Source: Bacteroidales bacterium
GTDB taxonomy: Bacteria > Bacteroidota > Bacteroidia > Bacteroidales > UBA7960
NCBI GenBank assembly: GCA_003560215.1
Contig: PWIY01000049.1
Span: 1-6,692, forward strand
Length of the DNA stretch: 6,692 bases
Direction of reading: 5' to 3'
Below are positions 1 to 6,281 of the stretch, in pieces. The notes beneath the pieces were generated by a model. It was given only the letters and a program-made list of their open reading frames with translations, did not search any database and was not told the origin of the DNA. The number at the start of each line of letters is the position of its first letter. Position 1 is the stretch's first letter. The position numbers were made by a program, and so were the translations under genes.

Positions 1-263
1 GTTTGATGGCGGATGCCACGGTTGGGTTTGCTGATAAGTGTGTCAAGGGCATCACACCGAATTACGAAAGGATCGGGGACCATCTGCGTAACTCCCTCAT
101 GCTGGTGACTTCACTGAGTCCGCATATCGGCTACGACAAAGCTGCTGCCATTGCCAAAAAGGCCCACGAAGATGGCACCACCCTGAAGGAGGCTGCCATG
201 CAGATGAAACTGGTAAGTGAGGAAGATTTTGACCGGTGGGTTGACCCGGGAGCGATGATATAA
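1..263 (+). CDS. fumC: Class II fumarate hydratase (fumarase C), C-terminal fragment
   Basis: This is the 3' end of a class II fumarase, the TCA-cycle enzyme that reversibly hydrates fumarate to L-malate in the cytoplasm. The gene enters from the left edge and is read in the frame starting at base 3. About 86 codons remain, ending at TAA 261-263. The fragment reads through the family's C-terminal helices: a segment ADKCVKGI, then NSLMLVTSLSPHIGYDKAA, then IAKKAHEDGTTLKEAA, ending in FDRWVDPGAMI. These match what I know of E. coli FumC (NESLMLVTALNTHIGYDKAA and FDSWVRPEQM). The GSSxMPGKVNP signature lies upstream, outside the window. The gene converges on gldN and ends just before a shared terminator. 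Other members of the superfamily, such as aspartase, are less likely because of the fumarase-like IGYDKAA...AHEDGTTLKEAA wording. Confidence 0.94.
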   Translation, partial: LMADATVGFADKCVKGITPNYERIGDHLRNSLMLVTSLSPHIGYDKAAAIAKKAHEDGTTLKEAAMQMKLVSEEDFDRWVDPGAMI

Positions 264-273
264 TCCAGTCAGC

Positions 274-308
274 AAAAAAAAGGGACCTGCTCAGGGTCCC
301 TTTTTTTT
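274..308. terminator. Bidirectional intrinsic terminator between fumC and gldN
   Basis: The stem GGGACC (282-287) pairs with GGTCCC (295-300), and T288-G294 can add a wobble pair closing a five-base loop, GCTCA. The stem is flanked by A8 (274-281) and T8 (301-308). Each strand therefore reads hairpin plus U-tract. The site lies 10 bp after the fumC stop and about 30 bp after the gldN stop, so it can end transcription from both convergent units. Confidence 0.9.
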
Positions 309-337
309 GTTATGCCTCAAAGGCGATTTTCAAATTC

Positions 338-1183
338 TTAGTAATGCCACAGATCCATCTCAAAGTTCCTGATGTCTTCCCTGATCCGGTCTGACTCCAG
401 CAGCTGATCGAGGCGTTCTTCGAAATATTCGCTGATTACGCGTCCGTCAGGTCTTTGCTCGCGGTAAACCGTTGCAGTGAAAAACCGGCGGATAAAGAAA
501 TCATCATACGAAATCTGCTGCCCGTCATTCCGTCTGTTGTATACCGGGGCATTGGCAAGCGATTCGCGTGCATCTGAAAATGGAATCCAGAACAGGGTTT
601 CAAATACATCCAGGAATTCTCCGGTGTCCTCATCTCTGACAAGCCTGGCCGGAGCCAGTCCGATGATGCGTACATCCATGACACCCCGCCGGGTATCCAC
701 AAACCACTCTTCCTTGATCCGGAAAATATACACTTCGCTGGGCTCGAAATCAATGACCACCGTTTGTGGCCTTGTTTCTCCTTCAGGCACAAAAGTTTCG
801 GTGCGGCCCAGATCCCTGAATAATTCCTCGGGGTCAAGCGGATCACCCTCAAAACTTTCATCATCCACGTCATAAGCCCTGATGGCACCGGACATGATGG
901 AATCCTGCAAAACCTGCATCAGGCTCCGGTACCCGCCGGAAGGATCCTCCGGAAAATACAGGGGCTGATTCATCGTTTGACGGACGTCGATGTTCTGCCA
1001 TATTCTTTTGGACCACAGTACATCCGCCTCCCTCACGTAGGGAAGCTCAACCGGCTTGCGTTCTTCCACGGCACGGCGTTCAAAAACACCGTCTCTGGGT
1101 CTTTCACGTTCTGCTTCCTGTGCATTCCCGGGCAGGGAAAAAAGCAGGCCCATTGCAGCTAAGATCACTAAATATTTTGCCAT
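338..1183 (-). CDS. gldN: T9SS ring protein GldN/PorN
   Basis: GldN/PorN is a periplasmic T9SS protein that joins the lipoprotein GldK/PorK in the ring complex under the outer membrane and is contacted by the tip of GldM. The 281-aa product starts with a signal peptide: Lys3, then hydrophobic residues 4-17, with likely cleavage after GNA (residue 21). Family-like blocks are seen in order: VLWSKRIWQNIDVRQTMNQP (about 55-74), RIKEEWFVDTRRGVMDVRII (155-174), LFWIPFSDARESLANAPVYN (197-216) and SYDDFFIRRFFTATVYRE (225-242). There are no cysteines. The length is in the usual GldN range. The start is supported by the signal peptide and by a GGAGG seven bases upstream. It is the last gene of the run, 27 bp after gldM and just before the terminator. 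No gldO-like paralogue follows. Confidence 0.96.
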   Translation of the reverse strand: MAKYLVILAAMGLLFSLPGNAQEAERERPRDGVFERRAVEERKPVELPYVREADVLWSKRIWQNIDVRQTMNQPLYFPEDPSGGYRSLMQVLQDSIMSGAIRAYDVDDESFEGDPLDPEELFRDLGRTETFVPEGETRPQTVVIDFEPSEVYIFRIKEEWFVDTRRGVMDVRIIGLAPARLVRDEDTGEFLDVFETLFWIPFSDARESLANAPVYNRRNDGQQISYDDFFIRRFFTATVYREQRPDGRVISEYFEERLDQLLESDRIREDIRNFEMDLWHY

Positions 1184-1190
1184 TGGTATG

Positions 1191-1195
1191 CCTCC
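1191..1195 (-). promoter_or_regulatory. Shine-Dalgarno-like site of gldN
   Basis: On the minus strand GGAGG is followed by seven bases (CATACCA) and then the gldN ATG, which is the classical spacing. It supports this start. It is notable because the leaders of gldM, gldL and gldK show no comparable site and Bacteroidetes genes usually lack one. Confidence 0.6.
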
Positions 1196-1210
1196 GATTA
1201 TTTGTTGTCT

Positions 1211-2803
1211 TTAATTGATGGTAAAAGCGATGGCTCCCAGATTCCTTTCTTCGCCATCGGGGCCCGGCCTGGTTGTGATACCACGGAAAGTGATTTCCTG
1301 GCCGCTGCGCGCACTGTTGATCACGCGCACCATTTCATCGGTCAGGGAAGCACCGTCTTCCTGGCGATAGCGGCGGAATTCACCGGCAACTACCGTGGTC
1401 ATTTCAAAACGGCCTATTTCAAAGCTCATGTCAAACTCAAAACGATCCATGGCCGCTGTGATCCTTCCTGCTGCAACCAGTAACTGACGGTCAACACGTC
1501 CTTCCCTTCGCCCTGCAATAGAGGCCACGGGGTCAGGCACTGTACGGGCGCGGAATTCGCTTACGCCCATGGTTCTGGTTTCACCGCCCACCAAGGCGTT
1601 TACGGAAACAGTCACGTTTTCGGTTCCGGGGTCAACGCGGACCATATATGATCCGTCATCTCCACGGACCAGTTGTGCACCTGACGAAACACTGGGCCTG
1701 ATATTTTCGGTGGGAACCCCGGGCACGGAGATGGACACCGGATTGTCAAGCCCGATGTAAAATAGGTTCATCCTGTCTGCTGATACCGTTGCGGTGGGGC
1801 GTTCCACTGTGTATTCGGTTTCAAAACGGTGCTCTTCCACCACGCCCGCAGGTGAGGTCATCCGGATCACGCCGGTGTGGCGCTGTGTACCGGGACTCCT
1901 GGCGGGAACCCTTAATCGCCCGACACCATCGGACACTGGTACTGACCCGATGCCATCCACCACAACATCCGGATCCTGCCGGGTATCATAGGCTGCCACA
2001 AACACATCTGCTTCGTAATAGTCGCCTTCCATTACAATCTGGCTGCGTGGCACAACCCTTGCTGCGATTTCATCGAAACGGAAATCTCCGGCGTGTATCA
2101 GGTCAAACAGCATATTGACCGCATCAAATTCTGCGTTCCGTACCTCTGTAACCAACCGCTGCAGGTTGGTGGCCACGGCCACTGAAATGACCCGGTCAAA
2201 GTTCATCTGTTGCCAGTTCACCCGGCGATCCTGTACGTAAAACGGTCCTTCCACATCCAGTCCGAGCTGGATGGATTGTCCGTGCTGATCAAGAATGCTG
2301 TCAATGGAATTGGTAAAGTCGGTAATTTGTTCCCTGAGGATAAATGCCCGCGTACCCGGCCCGCCATCACGCGCACCAGGATCATGGCTGTTTTCCACCA
2401 GCCAGTAACGCGAGGATATGCTGTAGTTGTCTTTTCTGCGTGAGTCTATCAGGTCGAGCGTATCCGCTTCTTCAAAAGATATGCCGTTGACTTCGGCCAG
2501 CATTTGTGTACGATTGGTTAAAATATAGTCAACCAGGGAGTCTGCCAGCTCTCTGAGGTACAGTGCTTCGCCATAAAATGGTTGTACGTGTTGTTCAGAA
2601 AACAGCAATTCCTGTTCCCGGAAGTCATCGTAAACCATATCCACCTTCATCTCGAAATTCCTGTTTGTCTCCTCAATCCCCCTGTTGATCAAAGGGAAGG
2701 AATCGAGTACCTCCACGGACACGTTCAGTGCCATGAGGGCCAGGAAGATCAGATACATCAAGCCGATCAGTTTTTGCCTGGGGGTTTGTTTTCCACCTGC
2801 CAT
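1211..2803 (-). CDS. gldM: T9SS motor/periplasm-spanning protein GldM/PorM
   Basis: GldM/PorM is the inner-membrane protein whose single N-terminal helix sits inside the GldL pentamer and whose long periplasmic part, as a dimer, carries motor movement to the GldK-GldN ring. The 530-aa product begins MAGGKQTPRQKLIGLMYL, a near-invariant family start that fixes the initiation codon. The membrane helix spans about 12-31. A mostly helical D1 domain covers about 35-245. Three beta-rich domains follow at about 246-335 (D2), 336-417 (D3) and 418-530 (D4, ending GAIAFTIN). The domain limits are my estimates from sequence texture and the known PorM/GldM structures. Arg9, reported to pair with GldL, is present. 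There are no cysteines. The length is close to the roughly 515 aa I recall for characterised homologues. It lies 49 bp after gldL, and its leader is A/T-rich with no Shine-Dalgarno site. Confidence 0.97.
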   Translation of the reverse strand: MAGGKQTPRQKLIGLMYLIFLALMALNVSVEVLDSFPLINRGIEETNRNFEMKVDMVYDDFREQELLFSEQHVQPFYGEALYLRELADSLVDYILTNRTQMLAEVNGISFEEADTLDLIDSRRKDNYSISSRYWLVENSHDPGARDGGPGTRAFILREQITDFTNSIDSILDQHGQSIQLGLDVEGPFYVQDRRVNWQQMNFDRVISVAVATNLQRLVTEVRNAEFDAVNMLFDLIHAGDFRFDEIAARVVPRSQIVMEGDYYEADVFVAAYDTRQDPDVVVDGIGSVPVSDGVGRLRVPARSPGTQRHTGVIRMTSPAGVVEEHRFETEYTVERPTATVSADRMNLFYIGLDNPVSISVPGVPTENIRPSVSSGAQLVRGDDGSYMVRVDPGTENVTVSVNALVGGETRTMGVSEFRARTVPDPVASIAGRREGRVDRQLLVAAGRITAAMDRFEFDMSFEIGRFEMTTVVAGEFRRYRQEDGASLTDEMVRVINSARSGQEITFRGITTRPGPDGEERNLGAIAFTIN

Positions 2804-2852
2804 AATTCTTTACTTATATCTGAAACTATGCTTGAAAAAAGCAAAAGTCTAA

Positions 2853-3752
2853 TTAACGGTTTACATTGAAATTCATTGCGGAAAGCATGTTTCCGTAAAC
2901 ACTGTTGAGTGATTTAATGTTTGCGGTAAGCTTTTCCATCTCTTCCTTGTATTCTTTTGAACTTTCCGCTGATGCACTGATGTTTTCCACCACTGTGCTC
3001 ATGGTGTCGTGGTACTTTTGGGTTGCTTCCGACTGTGTGGATGCCGCCTGCATTTGCAGTTCATAGGCAGTGTTCAGTGCCGAAAGGCTCTTTGTCAGCC
3101 CTTCAGTGGCTTGCAGGTTTTCCCTGGCATTGGTGGCTGTTTGCTTATAGGCACTGCTCATGTCACTCATGGAATCTACGGCCTGCTTCAGGTTGCTGTT
3201 GTATTCCTCAGCAAGGCTCAGATCGTGTTTGAGGTATTCAGATTTGTTTTTGTAGGATTGGCTGAGCTCAAGAACCGACTGAGAGGCACTTTCCATATTT
3301 TTAATGTACTGGTTGGTAGCAACCGTTGCATTGGAAAGGTCTGCCAGCTTGGCAGCATTGTCGCTGAGGTTCCGAAGGCCTTTGCCAAGGTTGTTGATCA
3401 GTTCCGGCCCGATGTCAGCTTCCTCCATGAGTTTGTCAAGGTTTGATGAAAGGGTAATATTTTGCTGGGTTGCAGGAGCTGCTGCTCTCAAACTCCTTGA
3501 TTCAGGCAGTGTTTCTGACTCAATTCCTGCAAGTTCAGGATATACAAGGCTCCAGTCCGGTTCTTCGTGCACATGCTCAAAGGCTGAAAAGAAAAACACC
3601 ATGGCTTCCACGCCCATACCGATTACCAGGGCATAGTCTGCAAATGGCCAGTGCATGATCTTAAAAAGCGCTCCGAGAATTACCAGTGAAGCTCCCCATC
3701 CGTAGAGCCTGGACATGAAGGTTTTCCATATTTTTGTTCTTGCGAATTTCAT
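2853..3752 (-). CDS. gldL: T9SS proton-driven motor protein GldL/PorL (long form)
   Basis: GldL/PorL forms, with GldM, the inner-membrane motor that turns proton flow into periplasmic movement. The 299-aa product has two membrane helices, about 16-33 and 39-58, joined by a short HWPFADY loop, with the characteristic YGWG...GALFKIMHWPF and GMGVEAMVFFFSAFE blocks. Glu49 and Glu59 fall at the same numbers I recall as functional in Flavobacterium johnsoniae GldL. Tyr17, Lys31 and His34 match its Tyr13, Lys27 and His30. A PDWSLVYPELAG segment follows (65-76), then a cytoplasmic tail of about 200 residues predicted to be alpha-helical coiled coil (about 100-299), rich in Ala, Ser, Asn, Gln, Lys and Glu. 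The length is like PorL (about 309 aa) rather than Flavobacterium GldL (about 215 aa). There are no cysteines. The gene lies 36 bp after gldK. Confidence 0.96.
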   Translation of the reverse strand: MKFARTKIWKTFMSRLYGWGASLVILGALFKIMHWPFADYALVIGMGVEAMVFFFSAFEHVHEEPDWSLVYPELAGIESETLPESRSLRAAAPATQQNITLSSNLDKLMEEADIGPELINNLGKGLRNLSDNAAKLADLSNATVATNQYIKNMESASQSVLELSQSYKNKSEYLKHDLSLAEEYNSNLKQAVDSMSDMSSAYKQTATNARENLQATEGLTKSLSALNTAYELQMQAASTQSEATQKYHDTMSTVVENISASAESSKEYKEEMEKLTANIKSLNSVYGNMLSAMNFNVNR

Positions 3753-3788
3753 CTGTTATTGATTTTGATTGTTTATTTATTGGCTTAA
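3753..3788 (-). promoter_or_regulatory. A-rich, non-Shine-Dalgarno leader of gldL
   Basis: The whole gldK-gldL gap, read on the minus strand, is A-rich with very few G (for example CAATAAATAAACAATC, then AATCAATAACAG directly before ATG). It has little capacity to fold and no GGAGG-like site. This fits the A-rich, unstructured initiation regions known for Bacteroidetes. Its role in translation is inferred. Confidence 0.4.
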
Positions 3789-5096
3789 TTAATATACATT
3801 GGAAGCACCGCGACCATCATCCCTGTCGCGCCCGGGATAGGTCTGTATGCTGCGGAATCCGATATAGGACTTTGCTGTATCCTGGTATTCGTATGTCCTT
3901 GTGCTGACCTGCAGGAAGTACCCGATATCTTTCCAGGATCCTCCCCTGACTACTTTTCGTTTCAGTGACGGAGGATCATCTTCAGCGGCCTCGTACTGAT
4001 AATCAGGGCTCAGGTCGTGTGCGAAGTTGTAGAAAGATTCGTCATAGGCATTGCGCGTCCATTCCGACACGTTACCAGCCATATCGTACAATCCATAATC
4101 ATTGGGAGGGTAATACCCGGCGATGACCGTATACAAACCGCCGTCGTCGGTATAATTGCCTCTGAGGGGCTTGAAGTTGGCCAGAAAACAACCTTCCGAG
4201 TTCCTCATGTATGGACCGCCCCATGGGTACGGACTGTGCTCAAGCCCTCCGCGTGCGGCATACTCCCACTGTGCCTCTGACGGAAGCTCAAAGTCCATGG
4301 CAAATGGCTGATCCCTTCCTGCAAGATAACTGTTCAGGTACTGGGTGCGCCAGACATTGAATGCCCGGGCCTGCACCCAGTTGACCCCGACAACAGGATA
4401 GTGGTCATAGGTGGGGTGCCAGAAGTATTGTTTGGTCATGGGCTCATTGTAGGAATAGGAGAAATCCCTGATCCAGGCCAGTGTATCGGGGTAAATATGG
4501 ACTGACTGCTCCTCGACCAGGTCGCCCCGGGGTATTTCTCCGTCACGGTCTCTGGCAGCCCTTTGCAGATCAACGGTGAAGTACCTGTAGATCAGCTGCC
4601 TGGTGTCAATCTCCCGCCGGCGGAAAAAACGTTCCGCTTCGGGCAGGTAAAGCTCGGAAAGGATGTCCCGCTCTTCCTCACCATCCCAGCGGATCCTTTC
4701 ATCCCAGTTCAGCATGGGAGGATCCAGGGGCATGCCATATTCATCCTCCAGAATTTCGAAGTCTTCATTGATAACGGACAGCAGGCTTCTTGCCAGGGAG
4801 TCCCTTACCCAGTGCACAAACTGGCGATACTGGTTATTGGTGATCTCTGTTTCGTCCATGTAAAATGCAGGCAGTGAAACAGTTCTGCTTCCGGCATTCT
4901 GGGAATAGGCAATGTCCTGGTCGGACGGACCCATGGTAAAACTTCCCATCGGGATGTACACCATTCCGGGCGGATCTGCGTAAAAGGCATCGGGTCTGTT
5001 CTGTACACCCACGAGGTGCCCCCGGTCGCCTCTTCCGATCCAGCCGCAACCGGTAAATAAAATCGCAGCTAATGCAACAGTCAGTATTCTTTTCAT
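3789..5096 (-). CDS. gldK: T9SS ring lipoprotein GldK/PorK (FGE-like fold)
   Basis: GldK/PorK is an outer-membrane lipoprotein that builds the periplasmic T9SS ring with GldN. The 435-aa product has a lipoprotein signal (Lys2-Arg3, hydrophobic stretch, FTGC with Cys17 as the lipidated residue), which supports this start. The rest is a formylglycine-generating-enzyme/sulfatase-modifying-factor fold: GMVYIPMGSFTMG (44-56), LPAFYMDETEITNNQYRQFV (75-94), YPVVGVNWVQARAF (233-246), LPSEAQWEYAARGG (271-284), YPWGG, YGLYDMAGNVSEWT (334-347), KVVRGGSWKD (381-390) and SYIGFRS (410-416). Between about 95 and 220 is a highly charged insertion relative to plain FGE. Residues after RGGSW hold no cysteines, so formylglycine-generating activity is not expected. 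The only other cysteine is Cys303. The gene lies 92 bp after porP, and that gap holds a promoter candidate. GldJ shares this fold, but the position before gldL identifies GldK. Confidence 0.96.
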   Translation of the reverse strand: MKRILTVALAAILFTGCGWIGRGDRGHLVGVQNRPDAFYADPPGMVYIPMGSFTMGPSDQDIAYSQNAGSRTVSLPAFYMDETEITNNQYRQFVHWVRDSLARSLLSVINEDFEILEDEYGMPLDPPMLNWDERIRWDGEEERDILSELYLPEAERFFRRREIDTRQLIYRYFTVDLQRAARDRDGEIPRGDLVEEQSVHIYPDTLAWIRDFSYSYNEPMTKQYFWHPTYDHYPVVGVNWVQARAFNVWRTQYLNSYLAGRDQPFAMDFELPSEAQWEYAARGGLEHSPYPWGGPYMRNSEGCFLANFKPLRGNYTDDGGLYTVIAGYYPPNDYGLYDMAGNVSEWTRNAYDESFYNFAHDLSPDYQYEAAEDDPPSLKRKVVRGGSWKDIGYFLQVSTRTYEYQDTAKSYIGFRSIQTYPGRDRDDGRGASNVY

Positions 5097-5160
5097 GGTG
5101 GCTTCAGGTTATAGTGGCCATTTCCTATTGTTCTTTTCCTGTTTTTTTGCCAATGATAAT

Positions 5161-5198
5161 CAAAATTATATCGACTTGAACGGCAAAATTACAAAAAT
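5161..5198 (-). promoter_or_regulatory. Candidate internal promoter upstream of gldK (tandem TAATTTTG)
   Basis: On the minus strand TAATTTTG at 5168-5161 matches the Bacteroidetes -7 consensus TAnnTTTG. A TTTG lies 23 bases upstream, at the far end of the accepted spacing, and another lies 15 bases upstream. A second identical TAATTTTG at 5191-5184 overlaps the porP stop codon. A start a few bases downstream of the proximal box would give gldK a leader of roughly 55-60 nt. This is a motif match only. Confidence 0.4.
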
Positions 5199-6139
5199 CT
5201 TATATTTCGCTGTATCTCTTCTATTCTTTCCAGCCCCAGATCAAAACAATACTGGAGCATCACTTCATGGCTTCCGTAGCTTCGCCCCATCCTTCCGATG
5301 GGAGATGTGGTTACATCGTAGGAATAGCCGAAGCTGATCTGGTCAAAACTTACCCCCAGCATGAATACCACGGCATCCTGAGGTCTATAACTAACGCCCC
5401 CCCAAAAGCGGTTATTGTATGTAACCATTGTATTCAGGTCGTACTGGAAGGAAGACAGGTCTGTTTTTAACAATGCTGACGGGCTGATTACATAATCCGG
5501 GTTTCCCGGCCAGGTGAGGTTGTAGCCCGCGGTTGCGTAGGCATGGCGGTGCAGTGAATAATCACTGTCCGCAAGGCCTCCACGGGCCTGCCTCAGTTGA
5601 GAAAAAGAGAGGCCTGCCCAGGCCTCATCGTCCAGCATATAGAATCCGCCAATGGCAAAGTCGGTAAAAATATGGCTTTCTTCATTTCCGACCAGCACCG
5701 GGTCACCCGGATCGATGGGGTTAAGCGATGAAAAATCTATGCGTTTATCCTGGAATCCGATCTGTCCACCCAGACCCAGACGTCCCATACCCAGGCTAAG
5801 ATGGTAAGCGTATGAAATTTTTACCCCGACATTGGTTTCCGGCCCCAGCTGATCCTGCAAGAAGCCTAGGCCGATCCCTCCACCTAAGAAGGGTATGGGT
5901 GCATCCACATTCAGGCTGTATGTTTCGGGGTTCAGCCGGTTTCCTTCATCGTCCCGGAATCCCACCCACTGCTGGCGGGCAATGGCTGTGGCACATATGG
6001 CCTGTCGCATTCCGGCCACACCGGGATTGATGCCCATGTTGTTGAACATATTGTGGCTGAATTGGGCCTCCTGCTGCGAAAAAGCCATTCCGCAGAAGGT
6101 GAAAGAAAGAAAAATTACAATGAGGCCCTTTTTAATCAT
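5189..6139 (-). CDS. porP: T9SS outer-membrane protein, PorP/SprF family
   Basis: PorP/SprF proteins are outer-membrane beta-barrels of the T9SS. In P. gingivalis PorP is associated with the PorK-PorN ring, and other members help secrete or anchor particular cargo. The 316-aa product has a signal peptide (Lys3-Lys4, hydrophobic 5-19, likely cleavage near AFS-QQ at 21-22). The family N-terminus follows: QFSHNMFNNMGINPGVAGM (26-44), then ARQQWVGF (54-61). Alternating strand segments rich in Gly and aromatic residues come next, such as GGGIGLGFLQDQLGP (86-100), WGGVSYRP (246-253) and FMLGVSFDQISFGYSYD (259-275). The C-terminal GSHEVMLQYCFDL (289-301) and final RNIRFL are typical family endings. 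It is the first gene of the T9SS run, 92 bp before gldK. The location supports a PorP-type structural role over a cargo-specific SprF paralogue. Confidence 0.93.
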   Translation of the reverse strand: MIKKGLIVIFLSFTFCGMAFSQQEAQFSHNMFNNMGINPGVAGMRQAICATAIARQQWVGFRDDEGNRLNPETYSLNVDAPIPFLGGGIGLGFLQDQLGPETNVGVKISYAYHLSLGMGRLGLGGQIGFQDKRIDFSSLNPIDPGDPVLVGNEESHIFTDFAIGGFYMLDDEAWAGLSFSQLRQARGGLADSDYSLHRHAYATAGYNLTWPGNPDYVISPSALLKTDLSSFQYDLNTMVTYNNRFWGGVSYRPQDAVVFMLGVSFDQISFGYSYDVTTSPIGRMGRSYGSHEVMLQYCFDLGLERIEEIQRNIRFL

Positions 6140-6215
6140 CTATGATGCCTTTATGCGATGGATTATTGTGTGAACGAAAAAATCTTAATGTTATTGAATC
6201 CTGCTAAAAAACAGT

Positions 6216-6223
6216 CAAAAATA
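6216..6223 (-). promoter_or_regulatory. Candidate -7 promoter element of porP
   Basis: On the minus strand this reads TATTTTTG, matching TAnnTTTG, within an A/T-rich stretch. A start just downstream would leave a porP leader of about 70 nt. I see no TTTG at a normal -33 distance; the nearest TTG upstream is 29 bases away. The match is therefore weak, although a promoter is expected in this 142-bp gap if the T9SS genes are transcribed independently of the arginase-like gene. Confidence 0.3.
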
Positions 6224-6281
6224 CAATAAATATTTAAACCGGACGGTGTTTTCAAGCCGCTTTGTACATTGGTTCAATGGC

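Noticed and set aside
314..324. Small hairpin GCCT-CAA-AGGC between the gldN stop and the terminator
   Set aside because: A 4-bp stem without a U-tract is likely chance; the strong terminator at 274-308 explains termination.
436..888. 150-aa open frame on the minus strand in another frame of gldN
   Set aside because: It overlaps gldN entirely, is rich in Met, Arg and Trp, and resembles no family. The gldN frame has a signal peptide and family motifs.
3009..3446. 145-aa open frame on the plus strand opposite gldL
   Set aside because: It lies fully antisense to a well-identified gene, and its product is Cys/Leu-rich with no recognisable domain. It is a shadow of gldL codon use.
4563..4877. 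104-aa plus-strand frame opposite gldK
   Set aside because: It is antisense to conserved gldK sequence with no independent coding signal.
6074..6139. Possible lipoprotein signal in PorP at Cys16 (FTFC)
   Set aside because: Phe at the -1 position does not fit a lipobox, and a standard signal peptide with cleavage near residue 21 explains the N-terminus.
6226..6256. TTGAAA-N17-TATTTA on the minus strand upstream of porP, resembling an E. coli sigma70 promoter
   Set aside because: Bacteroidetes primary sigma factors use TTTG/TAnnTTTG, and A/T-rich gaps give such matches by chance.
6267..6279. Inverted repeat CATTG-GTT-CAATG near the end of the arginase-like gene, considered as a terminator
   Set aside because: The stem is only 5 bp and A/T-rich, it lies at the very 3' end of the gap, and no T-run follows it on the minus strand.
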